Positions 26,341-36,700 of a stretch of DNA of 64,000 nucleotides are shown piece by piece (within the stretch, counting starts at the first letter, position 1; every line of letters starts with the position of its first letter). Location: the NCBI GenBank assembly GCA_026002875.1, contig BPGE01000001.1, forward strand, positions 868,001 through 932,000, written 5' to 3'. The notes beneath the pieces are model-generated. The model was not told the DNA's origin and ran no database searches. It saw only the letters and a list, made by a program, of their open reading frames with translations. A program made the translations under genes and the position numbers. Source of the stretch: Bryobacteraceae bacterium (GTDB lineage: Bacteria; Acidobacteriota; Terriglobia; Bryobacterales; Bryobacteraceae).

Positions 26341-26730
26341 ATGTCCAACACGAAACACTCGGATTCCGGGCCCGCGCAAGGAGCCCGGAGGGCGACTGAA
26401 GCGGGACCGGAATCCGGCCGCGGCGGCAAGGGCCGCTGGTCTGCCAAGCGCAAGATGAGCGTCGTTCTGGAGCTGCTCCGCGGCGCCGACCTGGAGACTA
26501 CGAGCCGCAAGTACGGTGTGACGGCGGCGACCCTGTCGGAGTGGCGGGAAGCTTTTCTGGCCTCTGGCGAAGAAGGCCTCAAGATCCGGCAGGAGGATCT
26601 GGTCGACGAGCAGGGCCGCCGGATGAAGTCGGTCATCGCCGAGCTCGCGATGGAGAACGAGCTGCTGAGGGAGCGCATCCGGCGGATGGAGGACAAGGAG
26701 CCTTTTCTGCGGTGGAGGTCGAAGCGATGA
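26341..26730 (+). CDS. Transposase OrfA, IS3-like
   Basis: 129 aa. HTH region KRKMSVVLELLRGADLETTS with KYGVTAATLSEWREAFLASG, then a Glu/Arg-rich helix (AELAMENELLRERIRRMEDK) resembling the leucine-zipper part of IS3-type OrfA. It ends in ATGA overlap with orfB, so OrfB is probably made by coupled reinitiation here rather than by a -1 frameshift. Confidence 0.88.
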   Translation: MSNTKHSDSGPAQGARRATEAGPESGRGGKGRWSAKRKMSVVLELLRGADLETTSRKYGVTAATLSEWREAFLASGEEGLKIRQEDLVDEQGRRMKSVIAELAMENELLRERIRRMEDKEPFLRWRSKR

Positions 26731-27620
26731 GCCGTGCCCGGTCGATCTCCACGGGACGCTGCTACGGGCGGGCTCGGGTGCTCAAGGCCTGGGGCCTGCC
26801 GCGGTCGACCTTCTACCAGCGGCGCCGCCTGCATGCCTCGCCTCGCCCGCCCGCCAGGCGCGGCCCGAAGACGCACTACACCGATGAGCAGCTCGCCGGG
26901 GAGATCCGGCGCACGATTCACGAGTCGCCTTTCCACGGCGAAGGCCACCGCAAGGTGTGGGCGCGGCTGCGGCTGGCCGGCGTGCGGACGTCGTTGCGGC
27001 GCGTGCTGCGGCTGATGCGCCAACACCAGCTGCTGGCGCCGCAGCGGCAGCCGCAGCCGGTGGAGCCGAAGCGCCACGAGGGAACGATCCTCGCCGGGCG
27101 GCCCAACCAGATGTGGGGCATCGACGCCACGGCGGGCTTCACTCTCCGGGACGGACAGGTGCCGATCTTCGCCATGATCGATCACTGCTCGGCCTGCTGC
27201 CTGGGCATTCACGTCGCCAGGCGCGGCACGCGGTTCGAGGCGCTCGAGCCGGTGCGCCAGGCCGTGCGCGAACAGTTTGGCGGCTTTGCCGAAGGCATTG
27301 CCTTCGGCGTGAAGCTGCGTCATGACCACGGCTCCCAGTTCATGAGCGACGACTTTCAGCGCGAGATCCGCTTTCTCGGCCTGGAGTCTTCACCGGCCTT
27401 CGTCCGCGAGCCGGAAGGCAACGGCTGCATCGAACGCTTCTTCCGCACCCTCAAGGAGCAGCTACTCTGGGTGCGGCACTTCGAAACCCTGGAAGAACTG
27501 GCCGAAGCGCTCGAAGAATTCCGCCAGCGCTACAACGAACAGTGGCTGGTCGAACGCCTCCACTTCCAATCCCCGCGGCAGGCTCACCAGGCCCTGCTTG
27601 CCCTCGAGGCTGCCGCATGA
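26727..27620 (+). CDS. Transposase OrfB (DDE integrase), IS3-like
   Basis: 297 aa. An HTH_21-type segment (HGEGHRKVWARLRLAGVRTS) precedes the rve integrase core: first Asp in MWGIDATAGFT, second Asp in VKLRHDHGSQFMSDDF, and Glu in EGNGCIERFFRTLKEQ. All three catalytic acids are present, so the element may be active. Confidence 0.88.
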   Translation: MSRARSISTGRCYGRARVLKAWGLPRSTFYQRRRLHASPRPPARRGPKTHYTDEQLAGEIRRTIHESPFHGEGHRKVWARLRLAGVRTSLRRVLRLMRQHQLLAPQRQPQPVEPKRHEGTILAGRPNQMWGIDATAGFTLRDGQVPIFAMIDHCSACCLGIHVARRGTRFEALEPVRQAVREQFGGFAEGIAFGVKLRHDHGSQFMSDDFQREIRFLGLESSPAFVREPEGNGCIERFFRTLKEQLLWVRHFETLEELAEALEEFRQRYNEQWLVERLHFQSPRQAHQALLALEAAA

Positions 27621-27660
27621 CGATAATTCAAAAAACTGTCCAAGAAATCGGGGGCGGTAC

Positions 27661-29357
27661 AAGCGCTCTTGGACCCGCGCAAAGCCGCTTACCAGGTTGG
27701 AAGACTTGGCGAGGAGGTCCTCGGCCGCAGTGTCACTCGCATCGGACAGTTCGCGGTCAAGCGGTGACGGCACGATCGATTGCGCCGTCTCCCGGATGCG
27801 ACCTGCGGCGCCTTGCCACTTCGATTCCCACTTCTTAACCGCGCCGGCTTCGCGTTGGCGGCGCTGATATTCTTTGAGGACCGCGGCGTGGTCCGTGCCT
27901 TCAAACGCTTCAAGCTTCCTCTTGACATCCTCCAGCTCGCCGAGCAGCCGCCCTTCGTCTCCCAGCTCAGCTTCCCGCCTGCGAGCCTCAGCCCGCAAGG
28001 ACAGATAGCGGTTTTCCTCTACTCGCCAATCTTCTTCCCACTTCGAACGGTCCACTGCGGATGCTTCGTCGACAATCCGCAAGAGCGCCAGTGGATCCTT
28101 CGCCAGTTCGAAGATCTGCTTCTGGCTGTAGATTCGGACTGGGAATCGCTGGGCGACGTCACCTTGCTCTTCCCGCCATCCACCCACACCGTCATCGACA
28201 TGGATGCTGCTCGACCTCGAGGCACTGGTCCAACGGACTTTGTAGCGCGTTCCATCTTTGCGGTAGATCACATCGAATTGAGAGTGCTGCGTCAGGAGGC
28301 CTTCATCGCCACGACTCTCATACAGCTTTCGGTACTTCTCGTAATCGGGCTTCAGAGCTTCCGGCAGTTCGCGTTCGCGATCCAGCGCTGTCCGGACGAA
28401 TTCAACGACCGTCGATTTCCCTGTCCCGCGTCCACCGATCACGGCGTTCAGCCAAGGATTCAGGGCGATGCTGAAGCTGCGACTCCTGTCCCCACTGGAT
28501 GACCGGCCCATATAGCGCGCTTCTGCGATCTCGACGTTTTCGATGACCAACGCCCCGTGATCATTGGGGTCATCCGACGTTTGATCGGAGCGTTTCACAG
28601 AGAGGCTGCCGTCGAGCAGCGCTAATCGAAGGCCTTCGATGCTCGGGTGACCCATCTTCACCCAAGTGAACCGGCTACCCGGATATTTCTGGCCGGCGTT
28701 GCCTGCCGGGTGGTGCGAGTCTGATCCCAGAACCTCGGTCCATGCAGCCTTGGTGTCGGTATAGAGGGCAGGCTTGGCCCACGCAGGATCGACCACTTCC
28801 ATAGCGACGATGTCAGCGCACTCGATCGCCTGCTTCAGAGTGGTGCCAGTGAACGTCGCCAGGAGGCCGCTGTTCTCGTCCACGTGGGCGGGAATCGCAA
28901 CTCCACCGACGCGGGTGATTTCACTGACTACCTCAGTGAACGACCTGGTCGTTACGTCGTCGCTCCGGCCGGTTGTTCCGGTGAAGCCAACAGCACCCAA
29001 GAGCGCCGTGATTTTCTCGCCAGCCACGCTTGGATCGAACAACGCCAGCACATGCACACCGCCGTTGACCGAGATCTCAACGCCAGGAAACAAGAACAAC
29101 TCTCTGAAGCCCTCTGGCCGTTCGTGGCCAAGCTCTTCCAGGGCATCCTTCAGGCCATCGATCCATGCCCCTGAATTGTGGTCCGTGACCGCCACGCAAT
29201 CGACGCCCGCCCGCATAAAGTCGAGCAGCCATTCGCGGGGCGTCCGAGAGCGGAGCTGAGCCTGATCGGGGCCCTTGCCATAGTCTTCCGAGGCGGGCGT
29301 GTGCGCGTGGAAATCGAACTTCCACCAACGTGCGCCATTCCAGTTCCAGGTGGCCAT
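27661..29357 (-). pseudogene. trlF: trlF-type gene, N-terminal half (split by IS)
   Basis: Starts at ATG 29357, 8 bp after the brxL stop, so it is the seventh gene of the BREX operon. Residues ~10-260 form a PHP phosphoesterase domain with intact metal ligands: HAH (17-19), TDH (59-60), Glu94 in PGVE, His158 in PAHVDE, and GSDSHH (211-216). Walker A of an SMC/ABC-like ATPase follows at 308-316 (GGRGTGKST). The frame is then interrupted after VQERL; beyond that the frame reads into the IS end (YRPRFLGQFFE). The family, annotated as TrlF-type AAA-like ATPase, is thought to pair a PHP nuclease-like activity with a DNA-end-sensing ATPase. Confidence 0.88.
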
Positions 29358-29365
29358 ACTTCCCC

Positions 29366-31420
29366 CTACTCCACCAGCGCTTTGAACACCGCATCTGCGG
29401 CGTCTTTGTAGAACTCAATGCTGATGCGGGTCCAGAGGTCGTCGGGCAGGTCGTTCAACTGCCGGCGGGCGGCGACGGGCATTAGCAGCGTCTGCGCCTG
29501 CTTGTCGATGGCGAGTTCGGCGATCTGGACCGCATTGGGGATCAGGTCGATCGAGCCGCCCAAGTTCAGCGCGCCGACGACGATCGTGCCGCCGCGGGTG
29601 TTCTTGCCGAGCAGGGCTCCGCACAAGGCCACCAGCACTGGCAGCCCCAGGCCGGCGCCGGAGCGGTCCGAATCGATGGCGCGCATCTGGATGGAGAATT
29701 CGTGCTCGCGCGGGTCGCGGTCGCCCACCAGTTCCTTCGCCCGCGCGTAGAGGTTCTGCTCGCCAATGCGAACACTCTCGCGGAACGCTGGCGGCACGGG
29801 CTGATTCAGAATCTTCACACCACTGCCCGGTCCCGAAGTGACCTCCAGGCGATACAGGCCCGCGCCCGTCTCGGGCGACCCCATGCCGACCGCCCACACC
29901 TGCCCGGGCGGCAGCGGATCGCTTTCAATCGCCTCATCGCTGTGCAGTTCCGGCGTCGAGACAAACTGCTCCACGCCATCCACGCCCAGCGTGTAGCTGA
30001 AGTGCGTGTTGCGGAACTCGCTCTTGAACACCCGCTTCTGCTGTTCCTTCACGCGCCGGCGCGACTCGAGCGCCAGCCGCGCCATCCACTCCAGGTCCTC
30101 GTCAGGAACCGGCATCGAAGGGTCGGGATACAACAGCTTCAGCAGACCGCTGACGGTCTTGTTTACCGCTTCAATGTCGCGGCCGCTCAGTGCGCCTCCC
30201 CAGTAGAGCCGTCCCTGAAGGACGTTCACTCGCGTTCCCGCGCGCAGCTTGTTCCAGCACTCGCTCAGGAAATCGCTCACCAGCCCGAAATGGTCGGTCA
30301 GGTGCTCGTCCACTTTGAGTTTCGGGAAGTCCCAGCCCGGCGCATACGCGTGCAGGCGGTCCATGAACGCCGTGTCGTTGCGCATCTCCGGCGGCAACGG
30401 GCTCAGCAGGTGGCCGAGGCGCTGTTGCTGCTGGACGTCCACATCCAGGTTCCCCAGCATGACGATGCTGCCATCGGCCCGGATGTTCTCCTTGCCCCGG
30501 CTGAACTGGCCCGAAGCCATGTAGCCCTTCATGATGTTGACGCCGTCTTTCTGGTCGAACGAGATCCCGGAGACTTCGTCGAAGCAGACCACGTCGTACT
30601 GGCAGACCAGGCCGCGCTGCCCCGTAGCCATGTTCACAAACATCTTCGCCACGGTCGCCTTGCCGCCTGAAATCAGGTGCGAGTAGGGCGAAATCTGCTG
30701 GTAGAGGTGGCTCTTGCCCGTTCCGCGCGGTCCCAGCTCCACAAAGTTGTAGTTGCGCTCGACAAACGGGACCATCCGCAGCAGCGCCACCCGCTTGGCG
30801 CGCTCATCGAGACTGGCCGGCTCCAGCCCCACGCTCCGGAGCAACAGGTCGATCCACTCCGCGCACGTGAACTTCGCCCGACCGCGCGCCAGCACCTCCA
30901 GCACGTCCGACTTTGACATCTGGATGGGTCGCAGGGCGTCGATGGCAAACGGCCGCCCGCCGTACTCCTGGGCCACCACGGCGTCATAGGAGAGCGTCGC
31001 CTCGGCGTAGAAGCCATCGGTGAGCATGCGCTCGTTCTCGCGGACCAGCTCATCGGCGATCCGCACGTCGTTCAAGGCCAGGCTCGGCAGTTCGGCAATG
31101 TAGCAGTCGCGCCGCGCGTCGAGCCTGGCGCGCACGATGTCGATCAGCTTCACCGAGCCCTGCTCTTTGGCGCGCGCCTTGAACAGCTCCTCTTCGCCGG
31201 TGCGCACCGTGCGGTCGCGGAGCTGTTTCTCCACAATCGCCAGGCCCTCCTGGATCTCCTGCTCATCGACGCTCGCACAATACCGCCCCAGCAGGAACTC
31301 GACCACGTAGGTCGGCACCGGATACTGCCGCGCGTACTTGCGCACCAGGTCTTTGCGCACCAGGTAGCCGTCAAAGGCCTCGGCGGCCTTCCGGTCCAGG
31401 CTATCCATTGTGATCGTCAT
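29366..31420 (-). CDS. brxL: BREX protein BrxL (AAA ATPase with Lon-like domain)
   Basis: 684 aa. Residues ~1-200 are the BrxL N-terminal region. The AAA part has Walker A GPRGTGKS (230-237) and Walker B VCFDEVSG (around 278-284), with IVMLGNLDV downstream. The C-terminal ~150 residues are Lon-like, with a serine in DSDRSGAGLGLP (Ser587). The usual Lon GGLKEK segment reads GGSIDLIP here (621-628), so the classical catalytic lysine is not evident. BrxL forms AAA+ ring assemblies on DNA in BREX-1. It overlaps the pglZ stop by 4 bp. Confidence 0.92.
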   Translation of the reverse strand: MTITMDSLDRKAAEAFDGYLVRKDLVRKYARQYPVPTYVVEFLLGRYCASVDEQEIQEGLAIVEKQLRDRTVRTGEEELFKARAKEQGSVKLIDIVRARLDARRDCYIAELPSLALNDVRIADELVRENERMLTDGFYAEATLSYDAVVAQEYGGRPFAIDALRPIQMSKSDVLEVLARGRAKFTCAEWIDLLLRSVGLEPASLDERAKRVALLRMVPFVERNYNFVELGPRGTGKSHLYQQISPYSHLISGGKATVAKMFVNMATGQRGLVCQYDVVCFDEVSGISFDQKDGVNIMKGYMASGQFSRGKENIRADGSIVMLGNLDVDVQQQQRLGHLLSPLPPEMRNDTAFMDRLHAYAPGWDFPKLKVDEHLTDHFGLVSDFLSECWNKLRAGTRVNVLQGRLYWGGALSGRDIEAVNKTVSGLLKLLYPDPSMPVPDEDLEWMARLALESRRRVKEQQKRVFKSEFRNTHFSYTLGVDGVEQFVSTPELHSDEAIESDPLPPGQVWAVGMGSPETGAGLYRLEVTSGPGSGVKILNQPVPPAFRESVRIGEQNLYARAKELVGDRDPREHEFSIQMRAIDSDRSGAGLGLPVLVALCGALLGKNTRGGTIVVGALNLGGSIDLIPNAVQIAELAIDKQAQTLLMPVAARRQLNDLPDDLWTRISIEFYKDAADAVFKALVE

Positions 31421-33738
31421 GACTTCTCTCCCACGCAGGTGGTTTGCGTTGTAATCACCTTGCCGTCGCGATCGAGCACCACGACCGAAGCCGCGGCCCC
31501 TTCATACTGGTCGTCGGGCACGGCCAGGCTCACTTCGCCGCCGGCGCCCACTTCTTTCACCGCCGCCGCGATGCTCGAACCTGCCTGCTTCCAATTCGTC
31601 CGCAGGTCGACCTTCACCAGAGGATCGTTGGTCTCAACGCGCACACGGCACCTCATCCCGCGCCATTCGACCGACTGGATCGACGCATACGTCGCGCCGA
31701 ACCCGCGCTCCACTTCGAGCACCGGCACCACGCACTCCTGCGGGCTGATGCCCCCATGTGCGTACGTTTCTCCGGCGCGGAAGCAGGCGATGCCAGGCGG
31801 CGAGGCGATCCGCACGGTTTCGTTCCAGTGCCAGGCGGCCACCGGCACGGCCAGATCCGGCTGGCCCTTCACCAGGGCGCACCGCGCCCACCTGGTTTCG
31901 GTGAGATAGGCCGGCAGTTCCACCTTGGGCAAACCGCCTGGCAGCAGCAGCCAGCCGTGATCCGTCACCACGCGAACCCGCCGCCAGCCGGCATCGAGCA
32001 GCGCCGCCACGCGCCCGGCCACCCGCTCCAGTTCTGCCGCCAGCTGATGGGCGAGATCGGCCTGAAGCGTGTGGCCCAGGCTGTCGATGGAACCGCACTC
32101 GGCCCAGCCGCCTCCGGCTGCACCCGTCGGGATCCGCGCCTCATCGGAATCCAGCACCTCGACGCCCGCCGCCTCCAGCCGCTCGCGCAGCAGCGGCGCG
32201 GTCAGGGGTTTCCACCCGGTCCTAGTCTCGACCAGGGGCGTGAAGTCCACGCCATAGCCGCCGCGAATCCCGTTGCCTACGGGGGCCGCCGCGGGCTTGG
32301 CTGTCGGCGTCACCGTGGGCAGCGCCGCCATGCGCCAGGTGAGGTTCACCTTCATGGATCGCTCTTCGAGCAGCGCCGCCAACTTCCCAGCCAAGTCGAA
32401 CCGCAGCCCATCGACGAAAAGCAGGCAGGTATCGGCCTCCGCCGGCGTTGTTCCCACAGCCTCGCGCGCGGCCTTGGCATCGCTGGCCGCGAGCGCCTGG
32501 AAGTGCCGCGCCGAGGCTTCGAGCCACGGCTCATACAGCGCCCGCACCACCTGCGCCATCAGCGCCGCTTCCGGGCCCGAGCGGAACAGCGCCAGCGCTT
32601 CCATCGCCGCGGCATCGCACCGCCAGCCGGATTCCGCATACGCCGCCGCAGCAGCCGCCAGCGTCCCGCCGCCCACTGGCGTTTGCGCCACGCGCGCCAG
32701 CCGAGCCAGCGGTTCCAGCGCTTTCGCCCAGGGGCTCCAACCGAGCCGCGCCCACACCCAGCCGCGGCGCTCGCCGTGCCGGGCTTCGAGTTCCAGCACC
32801 TTTACGCACGCGGCCGCATGAGCCAGGCGCGGGACGGCTTCGAGCGCCTGCCGGAGCTCGCCCTCCTCGCGCTCATTGATGCGCGGGTCGCGCGCCGGCT
32901 CAAGCGTCAACAGGCCCTGGCCCACGCCGGCGGGCTCGCGCAGCAGCTTCGCCACGCCCTGATACAGCTGCGGAGCCTCTACAAACCGTGTCCAGACGCG
33001 ATCCAGGCCCAGCTCGGCGCGCAACAGGAGGCCGGCGACCTCCGAGGGCGATGTCTTCTCCGGGTCCAGCCCGAACTCGCTCTTGACCACGGAGCGGAAA
33101 CTCTCCCAGCGCGCTCCTTTGGCTCCCGCTTCGAAGGTCTCCGGGTGATTCAGCCACAACAGGAGATCGCGGACCGGGTCCTGCACCGAGAGCTTGTCGA
33201 AGTCGTCCGCATCGAGACGCCGCCCTCTGAGCGGCGTCAGGTCGATTTCCGCGAGCAGCGGCAGCGCCCTCAGCATGGCTTCCTCGGTGCGGCGGTCGGC
33301 GGCGATGTCGAGGCCCAGGCCGTCGTCCGAAACCAGGAACGCCCGCACCGTCCAGTCGTGGCCGTTCGACTGATGCCAGACGCGCCCGCGGTATTGCAGC
33401 TCGACCAGCGGCTGCAACTGCGGCGGGCAGTCACCCGCGGCGCGCAACTCCTGCCGGCGGACATGCGGCAGGTACAGGACCGGCGTTTCGCCCGACGGCG
33501 GCGCTTCCGGCAGCGTGCGGTCCACAATGCACTTCAGCCAGATCGCTGGCCCGGTCTTTGTGTCGGGGTTGTACTTGCCGAACGTATAGACCCAGGGGAA
33601 GACGGCGCGCAGCGCGGGCAACAGGGGGAGCCACTGCCCGTCGGCGTCGGTCCAGAGGATGGCCACCGGCGTGACGTGCCCTTCGGGCGCAAGCATCGCC
33701 GCGCGGAAGGAAGCCATCAGGCGGTCGATCAGTTTCAT
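31417..33738 (-). CDS. pglZ: BREX phosphatase-like protein PglZ
   Basis: 773 aa, close to the shorter (type B) BREX-1 PglZ form. Visible alkaline-phosphatase-superfamily elements are TCLLFVDGLRFDLAGKLAALL (cut here: LFVDGLRFD), VVTDHGWLLLPGGLPK, and YAHGGISPQECVVPVLEVER near the C-terminus. PglZ is a core BREX component required for both phage restriction and methylation. Overlaps pglX by 4 bp upstream and brxL by 4 bp downstream. A 783-aa open frame on the opposite strand is a GC-bias shadow. Confidence 0.92.
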   Translation of the reverse strand: MKLIDRLMASFRAAMLAPEGHVTPVAILWTDADGQWLPLLPALRAVFPWVYTFGKYNPDTKTGPAIWLKCIVDRTLPEAPPSGETPVLYLPHVRRQELRAAGDCPPQLQPLVELQYRGRVWHQSNGHDWTVRAFLVSDDGLGLDIAADRRTEEAMLRALPLLAEIDLTPLRGRRLDADDFDKLSVQDPVRDLLLWLNHPETFEAGAKGARWESFRSVVKSEFGLDPEKTSPSEVAGLLLRAELGLDRVWTRFVEAPQLYQGVAKLLREPAGVGQGLLTLEPARDPRINEREEGELRQALEAVPRLAHAAACVKVLELEARHGERRGWVWARLGWSPWAKALEPLARLARVAQTPVGGGTLAAAAAAYAESGWRCDAAAMEALALFRSGPEAALMAQVVRALYEPWLEASARHFQALAASDAKAAREAVGTTPAEADTCLLFVDGLRFDLAGKLAALLEERSMKVNLTWRMAALPTVTPTAKPAAAPVGNGIRGGYGVDFTPLVETRTGWKPLTAPLLRERLEAAGVEVLDSDEARIPTGAAGGGWAECGSIDSLGHTLQADLAHQLAAELERVAGRVAALLDAGWRRVRVVTDHGWLLLPGGLPKVELPAYLTETRWARCALVKGQPDLAVPVAAWHWNETVRIASPPGIACFRAGETYAHGGISPQECVVPVLEVERGFGATYASIQSVEWRGMRCRVRVETNDPLVKVDLRTNWKQAGSSIAAAVKEVGAGGEVSLAVPDDQYEGAAASVVVLDRDGKVITTQTTCVGEKS

Positions 33739-36700
33739 CGTTTCCCCTCTGCCTGCTTGCGCTCCCGCGCCTGCTTCCTGGTTTTGAGCGAGTAGTGCAG
33801 GTCGTTCCAGCGGGCGCCGTCGAAGGTGTCGTTGCCGAGAAAATCTTCGGTGCGCTCGTCCCAGTTACAGAACCAGGGGTAGTCTTCCTTGGCGCGGTGC
33901 GGTTCCTTGCCGCGGTCTTTGCCGTAATTGATCTTGGGCGTCACGCGCAGCACGCAGGCGCCCTTCCTGGGTTTGGTGATGGGCGCGAGCGTCGTCTGGA
34001 GCCACGGGCGGATGTTCAGCCGCACGCCGTCATTGATGTCCGGTTCCCAGCCGATGGGTTGCTGGTGGAGCGGTTTCCAGCGAATGAAGAGATCGTAGGG
34101 TTTTTCGCCCTCGAGGATCTTTTCGAGTTCGGCTTTGAGATGCAGCGCGACGGTGAGGCGGGCGTCCGCGCCTTCTTTGCCGGCTTTCACTTCATCCTGC
34201 TGGCGCTCGATCCAGCGGCCCAGGTACGTGTAGATCAGCTTTTCGAGCGTCTTGCGCCCTTCGCCGTTGGGCCCGGCCAGCTTGTGATAGTTGACCAGGG
34301 CATGGAAGCCGTCCTTGCGCCCGTCCCAGATGTGCCAGACGAAGGGGCGCTGATGGAAGATCTTGCAGTGCTCTTCGAAGAACCCGTCGCGGAGCCAGTC
34401 TTCGAGCGAATCCCAGTCGCCGAGGAGTTCCTTGAGCTTCGCGGCGGACCATTCTTCGCCGTAGGCATCGGCGAGCAGGGCGCGGAGGCGGTCGGCAGCC
34501 GAGGCTTCGCCGCCGATCGAGGCGAGCGGCACGATGCCGTCCGCATCGGCGTGTTTTTCCAGGCCATCGGGGCCGAGCGCGGGGCAGTCTGGGAAACTCG
34601 AGCCGGTCTGCCGCGGCCAGCGGTAGCCGACCAGCCGGGCGACGGCGACCTGAAGCGGGTGATCGGAGCCTTTCGGGTGGCCGTTGAACAGCCACTGCGT
34701 GGGGTCGTCGGAGTGCGGCTTGGGCAGACCGTTGGGGTATTTCTCGGCGGCGACGCGTTGCCAGTGGGCGAGGTCAAACCGAACTTTCGCAAACGACGAC
34801 TCGGTAACGCTAAGCGCCTGGTCAACCTCGCGAACAAGATCGGGAAATTCATTGGAATGAATGCACGCTGCGATCGGAAGCAGGTTCCCATCGTTGTTTG
34901 GAATGACTGCTGCCAACGTGCCATCGAATCGATTCCCGTAAAAGAAGCTTCGGTAAAGTTGCCGGGTGACAGCCACTGCAACTCCACGCCTCCCGACCAC
35001 CTGCAAGCCTTTTTGCGCTGTTCCGATCTGGGCCAATTCACCATTGCCCTTCTGCCAGAAAAGCAGGCCGCAGAAGTCACTAATCCCGTTACGACTTGGA
35101 GCCATTTGGAAGTACTCCCAGTCGTCGCTCATCACTGGCTGTTCCCAGAAAAATTCAACGAACCGTGGCATGTCTGTTGTACTCACGCCCTGGTACACGG
35201 TTGCGTACTGCCCCAGTCTTGTTTGGCCTTTTCCCGAGCTTCCAAAGGCTATCGAGCTATCTGGATTCTCTCTTTGGTCCGACTGGCAGCACACAACGGT
35301 GGGGAAGTCGTATAGCCCCTCCGCCTTCTCCTCGGGCGTGCTTGCCTCTCCCACATCCCACCCCGCGAAGGTGTGGTCGGGCGCGGGGGCGCGGCGGGTC
35401 AGGCCCAGCAGCGCCACATTGACCACCTCGCCGCTGATGGTCTCGAAGGCGCGCGGACCCAGGCGCGCCACGAAGTCCCACTGCTCGCCCTTCAGCAACC
35501 GCTCGCGCAGCCTCCTGTAGCTCGTCAGGAACAGCCAGTTCTGCGGCGTCACCAGCGCCACCGAGCCACCGTCGCGTGCGAAGCGTAGGCAGCGGTCGAC
35601 AAAGCAGGTGGCCAGGTCCGCCTTGGCGTCGGGGTGAAACTCGGCGCAGTAATCGGCCAAGACCTTGTCCTGTTTTCCTCGCCCCAGGTAAGGCACATTG
35701 GTCGCCACCAGCGTGAAGCGGCTGGCCAGAATCCGGAACGCCGCCAGCACCCCTTGAGCGGCGATGGCGAGTTCGCGGGTCTCCTCGGATTGTTCTCGCG
35801 CCAGCGCCTCCTCAATCAGCGGCAGCACGTGCTCGGCGCCCGCGGAGTACACCGACTTTTCGAGCCGCAGCGGGTCAATCAGGCTGCCCAAGGTGGGCGC
35901 GTCCTTAAACAGGAAATAGAGCCGCCGCATCTCCTCACGCGCCAGGCCATCTTCACCGGCCAGCTTCACCCAATCCGCCTCGGAGGCATGGATGCCCAGC
36001 CCCGAGGAGGCGAAGTTCAGCTCGGGCAGAGGGAAATGCCCGCCGGCCATGCGCCACGCGGCCAGCGCCAGGTTGAATGCGGCGATCTGCGCGCAGCGGG
36101 CATCGATCTCGAGGCCATAGAGATTCTCTTTGAGCACGGCGGCGAGCGCGTCTTTGAGCGAAAGGCCCTCTTCCTCCATCCGCATGCGCGCGAGAATCGG
36201 CAGCGCAAAGACCAGGAAGTGCCCGCTGCCCATGCAGGGGTCAAGCACGCGCAGGTCGCGCGCCGCACGGGGCCAGCCGTCAAAGGAGCCGGCCGCCGGC
36301 GAGCCGTCTTCGTTCAAGCGCAGGTAGGTCCAGGTATAGCCCGCGAGCGTCGGGTCTTTGCCCTCGGCGCGGCGCCTGGCCGTCCACCAGGCGCCGAGCG
36401 TGTTTTCGAGCAGGAAGAGGACCATGTAGTCCTCGGTGAAAAGCTGCGTCACCGCCGGCAGTTCGTCGGCGCCGATTTTGACTTCGGCCTTGTTGACGCG
36501 GTCCTTTTCATCCCGCTGCCAGAACTGGTAGACCCAGCCGAGGCTGTCGTCGGCCAGGAAGATCTCGCGGGGCAACGAGGCGAGCTTCTCTTCGAGCTGC
36601 TGCCGTGTCTCTGGCGGAAGCTGGACCTTCAGCACCGGGTCATCTGGGCGGAAGACGGCGAGCAGCATCCGCTGGGCGAGCGAGGCGGCCAGATCCATCC

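Larger units (their letters stand above)
26288..27660 (+). mobile_element. Two-ORF IS3-like insertion sequence, copy 1 (1373 bp)
   Basis: The element is bounded by CTCCCCCGCCCCACGATTTC on the left and a matching end on the right, where the inverse complement reads GTACCGCCCCCGATTTCTTG. The imperfect inverted repeats share CCGCCCC, CGATTTC and TTGGACA. It is flanked by a 14-bp direct repeat and interrupts a trlF-type gene. A second copy of exactly the same length lies inverted at 59919-61291, and fragments occur at 24324-24837 and 55385-55579. The IS3-like label comes from the two-ORF layout and DDE integrase, but IS3 elements normally duplicate only 3-5 bp. Confidence 0.85.

Noticed and set aside
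31444-33795. 783-aa open frame on the plus strand opposite pglZ
   Set aside because: Arg/His/Ala/Pro-rich shadow caused by GC-rich third positions of pglZ; no recognisable domain. The same applies to the long plus-strand frames opposite brxC and pglX.
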